Shown: one piece after another, positions 12,201 to 25,962 of the stretch
Layout: the number at the start of each line of letters is the position of its first letter
Position numbering within the stretch: the stretch's first letter is position 1
NCBI GenBank assembly: GCA_036785705.1
Contig: JAWUZG010000036.1
Location: 15,557,501-15,621,500, forward strand
Direction: 5' to 3'
Length of the DNA stretch: 64,000 bases
Origin: Acanthornis magna
Lineage: Eukaryota; Chordata; Aves; Passeriformes; Acanthizidae
Notes under the pieces: model-generated
The model's database searches: none
What the model saw: the letters and a program-made list of their open reading frames with translations, nothing else
Told to the model about the DNA's origin: nothing
Translations under genes and position numbers: made by a program

Positions 12201-14049
12201 TACATATAGAAAGTGTCCTGTATTCATAGTTAGGAGACTGCTTCTCTGTTGTTGAAGTAACATGTGAATAGATGAGTTTTTTTTTTTCTTTTTTTGATGA
12301 TGGTTTGTTAAAAATCATTATGTGTGTCTGTCATTCTAATGATGAGAGGCTTAATGATGGGAGGGGAGAGAAGACAATAAGAAAGACAACTACTGAGAAA
12401 GAAACTTAGTGAAATTTCAGTGTGGTGAGACTGAATATGTGGGAGTGCATAGAATAAACATTAAAACATGGCAATTTTTGTAAAATAATGCAGCTGAACT
12501 GTTCTAGTGACTTCTAGTTTCTTTAACCCATGCTATTTCACAGATCTCTTGCTTCACTGGCTGGCTGCTGCTCCAGAATAGTTAAATGTCAAGTGCATGT
12601 TTGTATAACCTGTTTGTGAATGTATTTATGGGTTAACCATTTGATCTTTTAGCAAGCCGCAACTCTACCTTAACAAGCGTATTGCTGTTTTAATTTGAGA
12701 TATTCTGATACCCTGAAAAAGTAATGCTTCTAGATATAGTGGACAACTCTCACTTTCTAGTCTAGCAGAAACTAGGAGCAATAAGTTTTATTTAAATTAT
12801 GTCTACTTCACCACTGGCTAGGAGAAAATCTGTTCACAGAAATAGAGAAAATCAGGGTGAAAGTTTGGGTATTATGCTTCAAGGCAACAGTGTATCAGAA
12901 ATCTTAGAGAAAGACATGATGAAGCATACCATGCCTAGGTAATACATAATATAGCTTTTCAGTTAATGTTATAAATAAGGTAAAGGTGAATGCTAGTCAA
13001 TTTCCTCAGAACTGTTTTTGGGCCATGTAAGAGTTTGATTTGTGGTTTGCTTCTTTTTTTTTTTTTCCCCCCTTCAATTTTTGAAGATACACACATAAAA
13101 GGTAGTAGTAGAAAGGAGAATTTTTGCAGGTTTGTGTCTGCAATGTCTTTGCTGCTGATCTGGCAGTGTAAATGGAAAATAGGCTCTCTGATACCTCTCT
13201 ACTTTGAATTTATGTAATCCAACTTGATTCAATTCTCCACTGGCCCCCAAGTGAATTTATAACAGCAGATGTTTAGCCTGGGTCTTCATAATTGAGATGT
13301 ATTGTTGCACATGCATTGTGAATTGTTACTGTAGTAAAAATATATTGGCAGTTGATTACAGCACTAATGAAAGTCTTTGTCAGATAGTTTGCTTCAGTTC
13401 CACTTTTTTAAAAAAAAATTGAGTTCCCACGTAGTGAAATTGTTCAGTATAAAATAAGATTTTTACTGTAATTTTTAGAGGACTTGCAGTCTGATCTATA
13501 TTGAGTTCTGTGTCTGAGACACAGCTTTTAAAATAGTGTGTCAATGTTGCTTTTTAGGTAGTTTTAGAATGTTCTATGAACACAATTGCATGAGTTATTA
13601 AATTAGGAGCAGCTGAATCTCTTAGCATCATACTCATGCTGTTCACACTGCTTCTTACATCAATTATAATTTGCTGTACATGTTCCATACAGACTGTCTC
13701 AAGTGTTACTTATCACCTGAAGGTGTTCCTTAGTGTGTATCTTACTCCTGAGTTCGATTTTGTTCTGTGGTATTGCTTGGAGTGGCCTGTGCTCAGTGAT
13801 CCAGGTAGCTGTGACTCAGCCCTTCGGGTGCTTGTTACCGGTCCTGCGTAAGCATCCATTGTTTCCCTTGTCCTATTAAGGAGCCGGGAAAAGGTGACCG
13901 AGACTTGGGATGTTAGCAGCTTTCGTCTACTTGTGCTTGATTACACTGCTTGAATGGAATGTTCCTCTTCTCTCATGGAAAGGTGTTGCTCTTTGGAAGC
14001 AAGCCTGGTGCTTATTAGTGCACGTTATTTCTCGTTGTAATGCTAAACC

Positions 14050-14099
14050 ATAAATGACTTTATAAATGACTTTATGAATATGTCTTTCTGTCTGTCTGT
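14050..14099 (+). repeat. 12-bp tandem duplication and (TCTG)n
   Basis: ataaatgacttt is repeated twice back to back (14050-14073), followed after a short gap by about four TCTG/TTCTG units at 14083-14099. Confidence 0.75.
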
Positions 14100-17000
14100 A
14101 TCTTCTTCCAAATGAATGCAACTAGTCTGCTACGAGTTACTCCATCTGGTTTACAGAATTGCAGATCAGAAAAAAGCCCTGTTTCTGTGCCTGAGGATAG
14201 TGGTGTTGTATTTTGGGGAAAGTAATTACTGCAGTGACAGGTCCAACATAGAAATTAATCTGCTGCATTGTGCTGGGAGGTGTAGTTGCCATGAAGTTTT
14301 AACTCACTCTCCGAGGTGATATTGCACATTTATTGATTAAGTAGACAGTTGGGCTTGTGCCTTTTGGATGAAAGAAAAGTGATTCCTCTGTTTCTTTTGT
14401 CATCTTTAGAAATAATAACTCCCTGCTTAAACCAGAAAACACCACATGTACAATATAAGACCTGATTATTGAATTTTCATAAAGTTGGACCTCTCTTTAA
14501 ATCAACAGGCCCACTGTTTCACATTCAGAAATACAAGTGTATAGGCATTGGTATTAATGAAAGAATAAACACAAAAAGGTTCATTTTTATGGCAGGGGAA
14601 ATCAGAGAATCAGCTGGCATTTTAATCTCTTTTTTTCTCCAATATTCGGCAGCATTGTCTTGTGATTTAAAGATTTCTGAAAACCAAAATCTGCACACAC
14701 AAAAAAGCCCACTCAACCTTAGAAGGGTTAACTATGAAGTTTTTGGTTGGTTGATGCTGCTAGAAGACTCTGTATGTAAAGAGCACATACTATAACTTGC
14801 AGAGTTTTAGTTAGTAATGTTGACACTAAATCTTGAACATCCTTAATGAAAGGAATGCTGCAGTAATTGCTTCATGAACTGGAACAGACTAAATGCAAAA
14901 AGAATGATGCTAACGCCTGGATATTATTTTGTATAGGTCGTGTTGCATCAGTAAAGAAAGCCTCCACGCTCTGTTTCGGAGTCATTTCCAAAACTGGTCT
15001 TCTGTTGATAAGTGAAGCCTAGATGTTTGCAGCAGCTGGCTTTGAATAATAATACTGCCAATGAGTTGAGCTTTTTCTGCATCTGGAAGAATCTCCTTTT
15101 GGAAAGCATCCAATGCACTTCTGTCCACACACTAGCTGAGCACTGTCATTGTGTGTGGTAGGGCGGTGACAGGTCTGGTTTTGCATAAACTTGCTTTGCT
15201 TAATTCAGATGAAACTGAAATCCTGGATGTTCTGCTTGGTCCTCAGGGCCATTTCCCTATGCTGGGGGAAGGAACTGTAACTGTGTTCGTAGCTGTTCTA
15301 TGGGCAGCATCCAGTTGATTGTTCGCTAGGTCAAACAAAAGGGGACTTCATGTATTCTGGTATTTTGAAGAATTTTGTGCAAGCCTTGAAGGCCTTCAAA
15401 TGTGAAGTTCAGTCTTAGTATTAGCTTGTAAAGTGTAAACTATCTGCCTAAATTATTCAGTGTCTGGAAGTTGTCAAAAAAGATTGGACAGCCTGGCAGG
15501 GCTGAGGTCATCGTTTCCGAGATGAGTTTCTCTGCCGCTAGAACGGGAGTAGTCTTTGATCCAGCTGCAAGGGGAAATTACTACAAGGGCATTTTCTGAT
15601 AAAGCAAAGGATGGAGAAGTCTTTGGTGTGAAGAACCACTATAATTTGTGGCTGGGAGCGTGTGGCACAGGGCAGCATGGACTTTGCAGCAGGATTGAGG
15701 GCTGTGAATGGCCACTTTGCAATGCTGCTGCTGTGGCTTCATCATGTTACTTTCAGGCAGTAAATATTGAGAAGCTGATCTCCCAGTTCTACAGGGAATG
15801 AAAGGTGACGTTTATAAACTGGTAAATCTGTAGTTTATGTCAGCCAGTACTTGTACATGCATGGGAAGCACACACTCTCCTCGTGCCTATGGCCACATGC
15901 AAAGGCTTAAGAGTCCTTCTGCTACTCCCTTTTTCCATCTTGGAGTATGGTTGCTCAGTATGAAATAATGGGAGTTGCTCAGAAGGTTTCATCTATATAA
16001 CCTGCTCATGCCATGTTTTGCGGGTGATTTGTATTTTTTAAGGAAAACCCACAACCCTGAGTAACATTTATTAATATATTCCTACTAGTGTGCTGAATCG
16101 ATAATCTGTGAGCACATTGCATACCTCTTGCGCAACTTGACGTGTGTATGCAGCTTAAAAACTTATATATAAAATTAACAGGCAGAATTGTTTTATTTGA
16201 GGGGTAATCATTTTTTTGGATAATAATTGTGGTACAAGGCTAAGTATATTATCATGGCAATGCTTTAATCATGTAAGGCAGCTCTTACCTGGACACCTGT
16301 AATTTCTGCTAACACTGGAAATACAGAGTAAGCTGTGAAAGGCCAAAGAAAGTAGTTTTAAAATTCTTAGGAAAAAACCTGAATGACCTTTAGGAGATTG
16401 TTAATGTAAACTGCTACAAAAAAAAAAAAAAATCCTAGCTAGGTTAACTTTCAGGCATCTTTAATTCTGTTTTATATGATTCAGTTCAGTTATCTTTCTT
16501 TTTAATCAAATGTTCTGCTTTCAGGCTAAGGGGATGAGATCAAGGGATTATACCAGAATAAAACTGTAATCTAGTGATAAAACCTCACTGGAATTCTGAA
16601 TGAAACTGTACTTCTGAACCCACTTCATACTGTACTTGTTTTATTGTCTCTAACTCTTAACAATTTAGATTAAGGCGTCTTCATGGTAGAAGAAGTTGTT
16701 GATTTAATATAATTATTGGGAAAAAATATTTTTTTCATATTTCCAAGAATGAGGCTAAGACTGCAGAGGGGAGTAATTGGCAATTACTGTTGCTGCCATC
16801 ATGGGGTTTCTGGTCACTCCCTTGGTTTAGACAAATTAATGTTATATCAGGAAACTGTTCAGTTCACTTGTGTTGGTGTCTTCCTTCTGTGAAAAACCCA
16901 TGTAGAAACAAGTAATATAGAACTGTTCAGACAATTGATCTCTAGACATCCATTTGGTCATGAACCTTTAGCCACAGACAACCTGTATAATCTCTAACTA

Positions 17001-17438
17001 GCTTCCCTTGCCCATCATCAAGATTGGGGCAGACTAAATTTTGTGAACCAGCTTTTCAGTTTTTTAATGAAGTAGCTTGTATGCAAAATATATATTTTCC
17101 TTGTAGAAATGTTTCATATATATGAATTTTCTGAAGGAAGTAGTAAAAGCTGCCTTAGTAAACTTTATGCTAGTATTCAGAGTGTTTTCAGGTATGCTGG
17201 GCTCTCATCTATAGGATTTAATTGCGAAACCAAAACCTACCATGATTTAATGTTATTATTCACCACAGTGTACCAAAGTTAAGTTGCCTTTATAACATGA
17301 GTATTGCTTTCAGTTCTTTCTTGGTAGATAGTACTCGCCTAATGCCTGAGAGATGGGGAATGGGAGTAAGAAAAGATAATTTGCTGCAATGTGATGCTGT
17401 CTTGTCATGCTAAATGTGAAATAACACCAGAGACAGTG

Positions 17439-17459
17439 ATTTGCATTATCAATGCAAAT
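17439..17459. promoter_or_regulatory. Inverted pair of octamer (POU-factor) motifs
   Basis: ATTTGCATT and AATGCAAAT form perfect 9-bp inverted arms separated by only ATC. Each arm contains the canonical octamer ATGCAAAT bound by POU proteins such as OCT1/OCT4/BRN. An octamer-like ATGCTAAAT lies about 30 bp upstream. The motif is read directly; regulatory function is inference. Confidence 0.45.
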
Positions 17460-18180
17460 TATTTTCTAGCAGTAAAGAGAAAATAAGCCCTGAAAATATC
17501 TGGTTTTTCCTTTTTAAATTTCTTTTTAAATGAATTCTGTCTTACTGTTAATGAAATGAAAAAGATTTTGATTCCATCTCTTGGAAAGACTTGTTAAAGA
17601 AGGCGTGAAGAATTAAGTTTGTAGTAAATTGTTTTAATCTATTTATTGCTTAATGATTGTTCAAAGAGATAATTAGGATTAAGCATTTCCCTGAAACGAG
17701 AAAGTTCTGCTTTGATTCTGAAGTTTCTAATGTGGGTTTTTCTGAAGCTGTCATTCAGATTAGCCCTCAGAAATTCAACTACACCCAGAAATTCTGATCA
17801 AATTGTTTTGTCATCTTAATCTGTAGAGATAAAATGGTGGTCACTACAGTAATAAAGGTATTTTCTTAATATTGTATACATGTAAAAATGCAAATAGCAA
17901 AGCCTGGTGCATGTTTAGGGACACTGAAAGGAGAGGCTGTTTTAAATGTTACTGAAGGAAATATGTACGACTGCGCAAAATACTCCGTGTTCTTTTGTGG
18001 ACATGTAGATAGAAAGGACCGCATTTTCATAGGATACAGATACGTGAAGGAATCATTTAAGTGTTACTACTTGTTTGGTGGTAGGCCTGTGCTGAGCTTT
18101 GGTGCCTGTAACTTAAAGGAGGTAAAACAACAAGAGTCACTGATATCGGTTTGACTTAAATATTATATGGGGCATGAAAG

Positions 18181-18240
18181 CATAGAATCCTGAAATTATT
18201 TGGGATGGAAGAGAGTGTGAAGATCATCTGATTCCAACTA
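18181..18240 (-). mobile_element. CR1 LINE 3'-end scrap
   Basis: catagaatcctgaaattatt followed by tgggatggaa and agatcatctgattccaac matches the reverse complement of the CR1 3' end. Only about 60 bp remain. Confidence 0.65.
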
Positions 18241-19651
18241 TATGTTGCTTTGACCTAATCTTGTCAGTAAAGTCTCTTTCTATTTTAATTTGTGTGTTTG
18301 GAAAGCGTACATCATTAAAGAAGTAATGTCCAATATTAAATTCAGGAAACTGTGGTAGTGTGTTCTGTGAAGCTTTTAATGCTCAGGAATTCTGTGGGTT
18401 TGAGTTACACTATGTAAAATTATTTTCTTTTTAAATAGCAGTCTTGTTTGAGATGAACATGGGATATTGATTTTAATGAGTTACCTACTCATTCAATTTT
18501 GCCAGCTCTCCCAGCACTGTGTTGGTACAATAACAAGAACTTCGTGTTAACTTTAGGTGTTGTTTGGTTGTGTGATGTTTGAGTTACTGCTATGATTTGT
18601 TTCAGGTGTAGCAGATACAGGATTTGGCATGTTTTTCTGTTCAGACAAGTAAAAACAAGGAGTTAATCTGCTCATTTGCAAGGAATATTAGTAAATTATT
18701 AACATGAGTCTCCTGTGTATTTAAATGACTTACGATAATGTGAAGACCTGGCCATGTCCTCACCCCTTGCCATTTTTCTAATTTGAAAGTACTCCAAGCC
18801 AAGCGAAGATTACCTGTGAAATAATTGGATCAATCTTGTGAAACAGAAGGGAAAGCTGAATATAGTCTTCTGAAACATTATACATGGGGGCACGAGCACA
18901 GGAGTGGAGTGATTTGGAGAGCTGATTATGTGGGAGACTCCTGACAGGTGTGGGGATGTAAATGGGTGCACTGCTTTGAATTGTGGTCTCACCTGTCACC
19001 TGCCTCTCTATGTTCTGAGATTAAAGTCTTTGTTACTGGGGCACAGAGCTAGTACTGATGGGTCATTAAACAAGCAGAATGAGAAAGTGGCCTGCCTGTT
19101 TGCAGCTCCTGATGTAGTGAAGGTGGGCAGATGTTTCTTGGGATGCTTGAGTGGAGCTCAAAGAAAATGACAGTGTGAGAGGTGGACTTCTGCGGTGGTG
19201 CTAGATGGGGAAGGGCAGAAACCAAAGCTGAAAAGTGAAAACATCAAACTTGTGCTCTAAATATAAAAAGAGAGAAAGAAGATGGGAGAAGCCTCAAGGC
19301 ACTCGAAATCTAAATGCTGAAGAAAACTTTAGTACCGGGAGAAAGCAGAGACATGCAAATAGGGTTTTTCTATATATTCTCTGTGCTGTATAAACTAGAG
19401 AGAGGTGAGAACTTGTAAAAGAATTTTAAACATGCTTCAGCAACTGGTTAGTTGAAGGAATAGATGGTAAATGAGATTGCTTCCGCTTTCAAATTGTGAA
19501 TATACCAGCCCAATAGGCTGGTACATCCCCCAGGTGATACTCCTCCATAGTACTGTGTTACACATGTGGTTTAGTCACTGTAGAAATTTCCGAAAGTTTG
19601 GAAATCTTGTATGAAAAGTTTGATGATGAGACTTTATTTTGTGTAATTAAG
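18241..19651. other. Intron, no gene seen
   Basis: Non-repetitive intron with short frames only. A GC-rich hairpin word occurs at 19503-19523 (TACCAGCC, CAATA loop, GGCTGGTA). Confidence 0.55.
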
Positions 19652-20239
19652 ACACTGTGTAGTAGTTATAATGTCGCCTGGGCTATCCCTGGCCATCCTC
19701 GACCGCAGCGCTAGCCCTCAATGCTATCACAGCTTTTGCGTGGATGTCTCACGCTGAGGTGGGGCTGCCCGCGGCGAGGGTCCAATGAGGTGCCGGTGGA
19801 ATAAGACAAGAAGCGACAAAGGGTTGTGGGAGTGGGGTCTCCCCCGAACTCTCCTTTATTGGGGGTAAGGGCAAGGGGATTCGGGAGGGAGAGTCGTGGA
19901 GGAGAACACCGGGGAAATGTCCCCGTGCAGCCAGTTATAAGGAAGGGATACAGCCACTAGGGAAAGGGACAAGGGGAGGATACAAGGGTCCGGGGTCCAA
20001 CCAAATCATATGAGGGAGGGGTACAATAACTTATAACCAATGATGCTTTGAACATAACAGAACCTTCGGGAAGAGGGCTTTGGTCCAAGACCCTGGGCAT
20101 GCCTCTCTTCTAGAACAGGAGTGGATCTGAGACCCTGGTTCCATCCCCCGAGTCCTCCCCTAAGGAGGAGCCTCCCTCAGAAGAGGTGGAGCTGGAACGA
20201 GAGGCACCTGCAACCAGGGATGGACCTCCCACACCACTG
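19652..20239 (-). mobile_element. ERV solo LTR (576 bp), antisense
   Basis: The LTR spans 19658-20233, with plus-strand ends TGTAGTAG and CTCCCACA. It is flanked by ACACTG (19652-19657) and CCACTG (20234-20239), a 6-bp duplication with one mismatch, as expected for class II-like retroviruses. On the minus strand a TATA box CCTTATAACT (TTATAA at 19935-19940) lies about 75 bp before AATAAAGGAGAG (19855-19860), giving a U3-R-U5 order. It is markedly GC- and CpG-richer than its surroundings, which suggests a fairly recent insertion. No gag, pol or env sequence flanks it. Confidence 0.8.
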
Positions 20240-23200
20240 TGATAGGCAATGGGCATACTTTAAAGTTGAGAACTCTTGAAGTGATGCAGTAAAAAAGCAA
20301 TTTTTTTCTTCCTCTTTCTTCCCCACTCTTGTCTCTTAGGCCTCTTTTATCTAATGGAGTAATTTTGAAATATCTGTCTTTAGTCTGAACATGTTCAGAT
20401 GTCTTTAAGCAACTTGAATTTTATGAGCTCATGCAGCTGATTTAATTAATTTTGTTACAGTCTCTTACTCTAGCACTGGGCGTGCTTTTTTTTTTCCCTT
20501 CAGAGATTGACCAAATAGATTTCTAAACCCATCATGTTTTAATATAACTAGCAAAAATTCAGTCCAAGTTACAACTTTATATTGAATCAAGCAAGAGAAT
20601 TTCTGTGACACTTAGTTGGGCACAATAAGAGGTCACATGCCAAAATACTGTTCAGTGCATGCTGTGCATCCATTAAATGCAACCTTTTGAATTTTTAGCA
20701 GTGCTCAGTAACTTATAAGAAGTGCTTGGGGTAAATAATGCAGGATACAGAATTTCTGTAGGAAGAAAAAAATCACAGGATTGTTATTGTGCTCAGTGAA
20801 AATACTCATCTGGTTTTTACCTTGAAGGCACAATGCTCATTAAATAACTGAAACTGAAAAAATCATGCAGGATGCTCTGAGGGTTTTCTCCATGCGTCCC
20901 TCAAGGATTGTAAAATTAAGATAAAAGGTACTTCAGTGACCAGTTCATAATCCATACATGATGATAGAGTTTCAGGAACATTTGGTTGCAATTTTGTAAC
21001 ACAGTGATTCAAGCTAGAAAATGACACACAGTTTCACACATGTAGATGCCTTTCTTTGGCTTTAAAGTATATTTATGTACATTCTGTACAGGATAGTTAC
21101 AAGGCTTCATGGGTTTGTCAGCTAAAGTGAAAATTTCCCCTTTAGAAATATTATCCTACATGAGCATTATGCAAAGGAAGAATTGTAACTCCCTTCCCAT
21201 CTGTAGAAAAGACTAGAAATTAGTCTGTATTAATTAAATTCTCTGTTAAATATTAGTGCTAATTATAGCTGAATATGGAGTCATATCAAAAGCTTAGATA
21301 TGGGAGTTTGAAAAATTTACCCTCAGAAGACATCCTTTTTTCCCTGTTCCTCAGAACTTCACAAATCACATTGTAGTTTTCTGAATGGAAAAAGTAGGAG
21401 CAGTCTCCTGTGGAGTGGCCATGCTTTCATTATATTTCCCTTCTCTTCCAAATTCATAACTCTCCAGCAGAGTGGCTTTTTATTGTCAAACATAAAGTGA
21501 TTTTCTCCTGTACTGGAGGATGCCTCTAGATTAAAAATCAAACGATACTTCGGTAATTGAATTGCCAAAGTTGTGTTAAAGTAGAGCAGTTTTAGAGCAT
21601 GTCCCTCTTCTTGAAGGCACTGCATTGATTGTCCTGTCCTTTCCCTCCCAGCTTCATAGGCTTTTGTGTTCTGTGTCTGCACAGAAGACCCGTAACAGGG
21701 ATCATAGTGACATTCAAACTTGCCATCTTTTTTTTGAGAGGTAAAGTGGAAACAGGCTGGTGGGTAAATCCTTTAGAGTACTGTGCGTGTGGGGCCATGT
21801 GTTCACATGGTTATTTTATTAACTAATGACTAATCAAATGAGTTGCTCTGTTCCATCGTTGACTAAAAAGGGCCGCTCTTGCACAACTTCCCTAGGTTTG
21901 TGCTCTCTGGTGGTACATCAGAAACTGTTGCATTCCTGCATAATTGTGTCCAATCTGAACTAGAAAAAAATAGTTAGATAAGATGTATCTAAATATTCAA
22001 CAATTTCCTGTTGCTTTAAGTAGAAGTTGATGAACGTTTCTCAGAGGAAGTAGGAAAGGAGGAGGAATTCCTCACAGGATACTTGCTGCTTAAGATAGGA
22101 AGCCAATTTGATGTCTTGAACTTCTACATTTCAACATTTTATCTAATTAAAAATGTTTTTGCTTGATATGCATGATGACTGTGCTGCTTTCTCCTCCTTA
22201 CTAGGAGAAGTATTTTTTAAAAATAGATCTGAGCATGGTGGGTACTTTCTTGTGTGCTGGGGTGGGTGTTAGGCAAGTGTGATTTCATGCTGTGCCTTCT
22301 GCCCAGACACTGCCTTGGGTGCTCCTGCTACTCTGCAGCTGGTGTTTGCTGGGAATGCTTGGAGCTGTTTCAGCTGCCTCTGGTGCCTGGCTGGACCAGT
22401 GATGAGTTTTGGCTTCCCCCCTGGTAGGCAGCTCTCTTAGCACAGCACGTTCATAATGCTTCAGCTTAACACGACAGCTCACAAGTCTCTCTGCAGGTGA
22501 TTAACATCTACAGAGCAATCCCTGCCTGCTTTGCCTCTGCTGCTTGTATTTTTACTACTGTTTTCCTGTATTATTTTTAAAGGAATAGCTAGGAAAAAGC
22601 ATTTCTATGCTCACATTGTCATGTCGTACCAAGTAGTGTACTTTTTTCTTTGGTGTGAGATGCAGTGTTAACCAGGTGAACTGCTGAGGAACTGTAGCAG
22701 AAGCAGCAGAAGGTACTGGTGGTGCTGCTACTTAGATAATGGATTGATGCTCTGAGGATGTGTGTTTGGTGAGGAGATGAACTTAGGTAAGTTTATGCAT
22801 ATGTCCAGGGCTCAGCTTTTCTTGAGTTTTAGTTGTGCATTTCTTTTCCAAAGAACAGAAGAAACTCACACCTTTCTGGCAATGTTCTGTGTGTTGTGTT
22901 AGGATAGCTGGGATGTTGTTGGACCTATGGAATGGTCCTTTTGTCATTAACATCCTTTTTTGCGTATTTTTCACAGATTTTTGCAGTCTCAGCTGAGGTG
23001 ATCCACAGCCAGCAGAGCTGAAAGGCCAGCTCCTCTTATGCAGTGGGCTTCAGTTTGAAAAACAGAAATAAAAAAAAACCCAATGGTGTCAGAAGTACCT
23101 TGGTCAATTGCTGTTCAGGCTGCACAATGAAGGCTGGTGTATTTCTGAAACAAGGGCTGGCAGCTGCCAAAGTGGAATATCTGTTCGTCAGCATATTTGG

Positions 23201-25244
23201 GTAAATAATGAGCAGCATCAGATTTGGAATAACAGTGAATTCCTATAGTGCTGACTGCAGTTAACATAATTTTGCTGGTGACTGGGGTAATAGCCTTGTT
23301 TAAATGCAAGGAAGCGGAAATGACTGTAGGCATCTTAAAAACATAACATGAAAGTGTAGTAGAATAGTTACTGCTTGCTGTTTTAGAATGTTGCATGTGC
23401 AGACGTACTATGTGCTTTGCACAGTTGGCATTAAACAGTTGTATTCTTTTCTGTGTGGCTTCTTGGAATTATCTCTGACTTGTTCTTGTCTTAATGGGTT
23501 AATGGGGAAAAAGTTCTTGGCTGCACAGTTATACATGTGAACAGAGGTGTCTCTAAAAAGTTCTTACTTACTCTTCAGCTTCTTTAGAAGTCACAGTACG
23601 GATCCTTGTGCCTGTAGCCCTTCTAAAAATCCTTAACATTTCAGAGAAGGCAAGTCCCGTAATATCGTCATCCTCAAGCTGATTTCTGCGGGCTCCTTAG
23701 AGGAACCCTTCCAGCAGAACTTCAGGTAGATGGTAATATAAAAGCAGCACAGCAGGAGAATTCTACAGAGTGTCTTGAAAAAAGTGAGTTTATCTTCCAG
23801 CTACATTGGAAGCCTTTTCTCTTTTTATTTTATATCCTGTTCTTGGGGATTGCTGGTTAATAATTCACATGTACTACAGTTACCAATTAAAGAAAAATTG
23901 AATTTGAAACAGCAGTAGGTTCAATTAAATATATTTGGGAATCAGTTATTTCTTTTATTGCTCAGGAAGGGAGTTTAATTATTTAAAAAGTCCCTTCTTT
24001 ATACATTTTTATTTTACATGAGCAAAAATTACCAATGGCTAATTACCATTCCTGAGGAATTTAACATTCTGAGGCTCTAAAACTTGGGACTTAAAACCAG
24101 AAAAAAATGAAGCCAACTCAAGATGAAATAAATGTTACTTAGTTGGTTTGAGTACATGTATAAAACTGATGACAGTCCTTACAAAACATTGTCAAACCTT
24201 GTCAGAAATCAAACATTTAGCTTCACTGTGTGGTGTAGAGTAGCCTAGTATATTGTGTGTACAGCAAAATGAAGTAATTAAATATAAATGGGGAGAGTTG
24301 AAATTCTTGATCAGCCACAAAGAGTGGAAAGTGAATTTGTTCCTTCTAGAGTGCCTTGATTTGCCACCCCCTTCTATACCCCTTACAAGAAAATATGCAT
24401 GAACAAGAAAAGCCCTTCGTACATTTATTACTGGAGTTGATTTGATTTACTTTTTCCTACTGATTTGTGTTCCGTAATTGGCTGCATCAGTATGACACAT
24501 GAGTCACATTATGGCTATTTGCCACACTCTATAGGGGAAAAATAGTACTTGTTTTCAAATGTCACCTTCCAGAATTTCCTGTTTTGGTGAGAAGATACAT
24601 CTTGTTACTGTGCATTGCTCTGTCTGACAGAATTCTCGTAAGACAATTGCTTCTTTCCAGGGAGTGATCAGGGAGTGAACAATATTAAGAAATATTTTAT
24701 CTGTTTGTTTTTAAAAGGAAATTAACTTCTCACCTGTGGTAGTATAATACAACAAAACCAAAGTCGGCCATGTTAAAAATGGCAAAAAGATATCTGAGTT
24801 AAATCATGTTGATTCTTACTGGGCTGTAACAAGATTGAGATGATAATTGTTAGCTTTTTCTCCTAAGTCTGACTTTTATACTAGTAGGGACCTTTGACTT
24901 CTCCTTTCATTTATACATCTTGATCCCAGCCTCGTTGCAGGGTCTCTTTCATAGCAGGAATAATACTTGTTGCTGGTTGTACAGCAGTGCAGAGCAGAGG
25001 TGTCCAGCAGCAGATGTTTGCTTGTTAGTCATGACTTCCTTTATATTTTAAATAATCTTTGATGCTTCCGGTGAGTGTTTGCTAAGGGATTTCATGCACT
25101 GGTGCAGGTAGCTTGATAATTTCAAAAAATCTCTTTCTCTGGCATGTGCCCCCTTTGCTGTGGTTGGACTTGTTCTGGTTTGTGATCAACCTTTTCAATG
25201 CCGATCTATACATATAGGTATCTAAATGTCCTGTTAAGTTTCAG
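20240..25244. other. Intron, no gene seen
   Basis: AT-rich intron without a recognised repeat. Frames of up to 107 codons (for example minus strand 21359-21682) have no identifiable domain. The segment 22240-22500 is somewhat GC-richer but has no CpG-island character. Confidence 0.55.
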
Positions 25245-25559
25245 CTGGGATCCATCCTAGGGTACTGAAGGAGGTGGCGGAATAGCTTACCAAGCCACTC
25301 TCCATCATTTATCATCAGTCCTGGTTAACTGGGAAGGTTCCAGATGACTGGAAGCTGGACAGTGTGACACGCATCCATGTGAGGGTCTGGAAGGAGGATC
25401 CAGGGAACTACAGCCGGTGCCCTGCAGGGTTATGGAACAGATCATCTTGAGTGTGAACATACAGCACCTACAGGACGGCTGAGGGCTCAGACCCAGCCAG
25501 CAAGGATTTAGGAGAGGCAGGTCCTGCCTTACCAACCTGATCTCATTTTATGACCAGGT

Positions 25560-25962
25560 GACCCACCTGGTGGATGCAGGGAAGGATGTGGGTATTGTTT
25601 ACCTGGACTTCAACAAAGATTTGATACTGCTGGAGGGTAGGAGGGCTCTGCAGAGGGACCTGCACAGGCTGGGTAGATGGGCTGAAGCCAATGATCGAGG
25701 TTTAACAAGACCAAGTGCTGAGTGCTGCACTTTGGCCACAGCAATCCCTTGCAGTGCTACGGGTTGGGGACAGAGTGGCTGGACAATGGCCAGGCAGAAA
25801 GGGACCAGGGGGTACTGACTGACAGCAGACTGAATATGAGGCAGCAGTGTGCCCAGGGGGCCATGAAGGCCAATGGTGTCCTGGCCTGGATCAGCAATAG
25901 TGTGGCCAGCAGGGTCAGGGAAGTCATTCTTCCTCTGTACTCTGCGTTGTTAAGGCCACACC
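25560..25962 (+). pseudogene. CR1 reverse-transcriptase remnant
   Basis: Two frames overlap. The first gives a CR1 RT palm-region stretch with YLDFN, and after an internal deletion LQRDLHRLGRWAEAN. The second, from about 25722, continues as LHFGHSNPL...[16 protein letters not shown], the C-terminal part of CR1 pol. The change of frame and the loss of the segment containing the catalytic F/YADD region show it is non-functional. The ORF would continue after 26553 if the inserted LTR were absent. Confidence 0.85.

Larger units (their letters stand above)
9261..18180. other. Intron with octamer pair and simple repeats, no gene seen
   Basis: Unique-looking AT-rich intron. Notable pieces are a T/C run (13051-13072), a 12-bp tandem duplication with a TCTG run (14050-14099), an A run (about 16419-16433) and an inverted pair of octamer motifs at 17439-17459. 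An 88-codon ORF at 17888-18154 ends near a donor-like gag|gtaaaa but has no recognised similarity. Part of 9261-9840 may still belong to the ERV remnant upstream. Confidence 0.5.
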
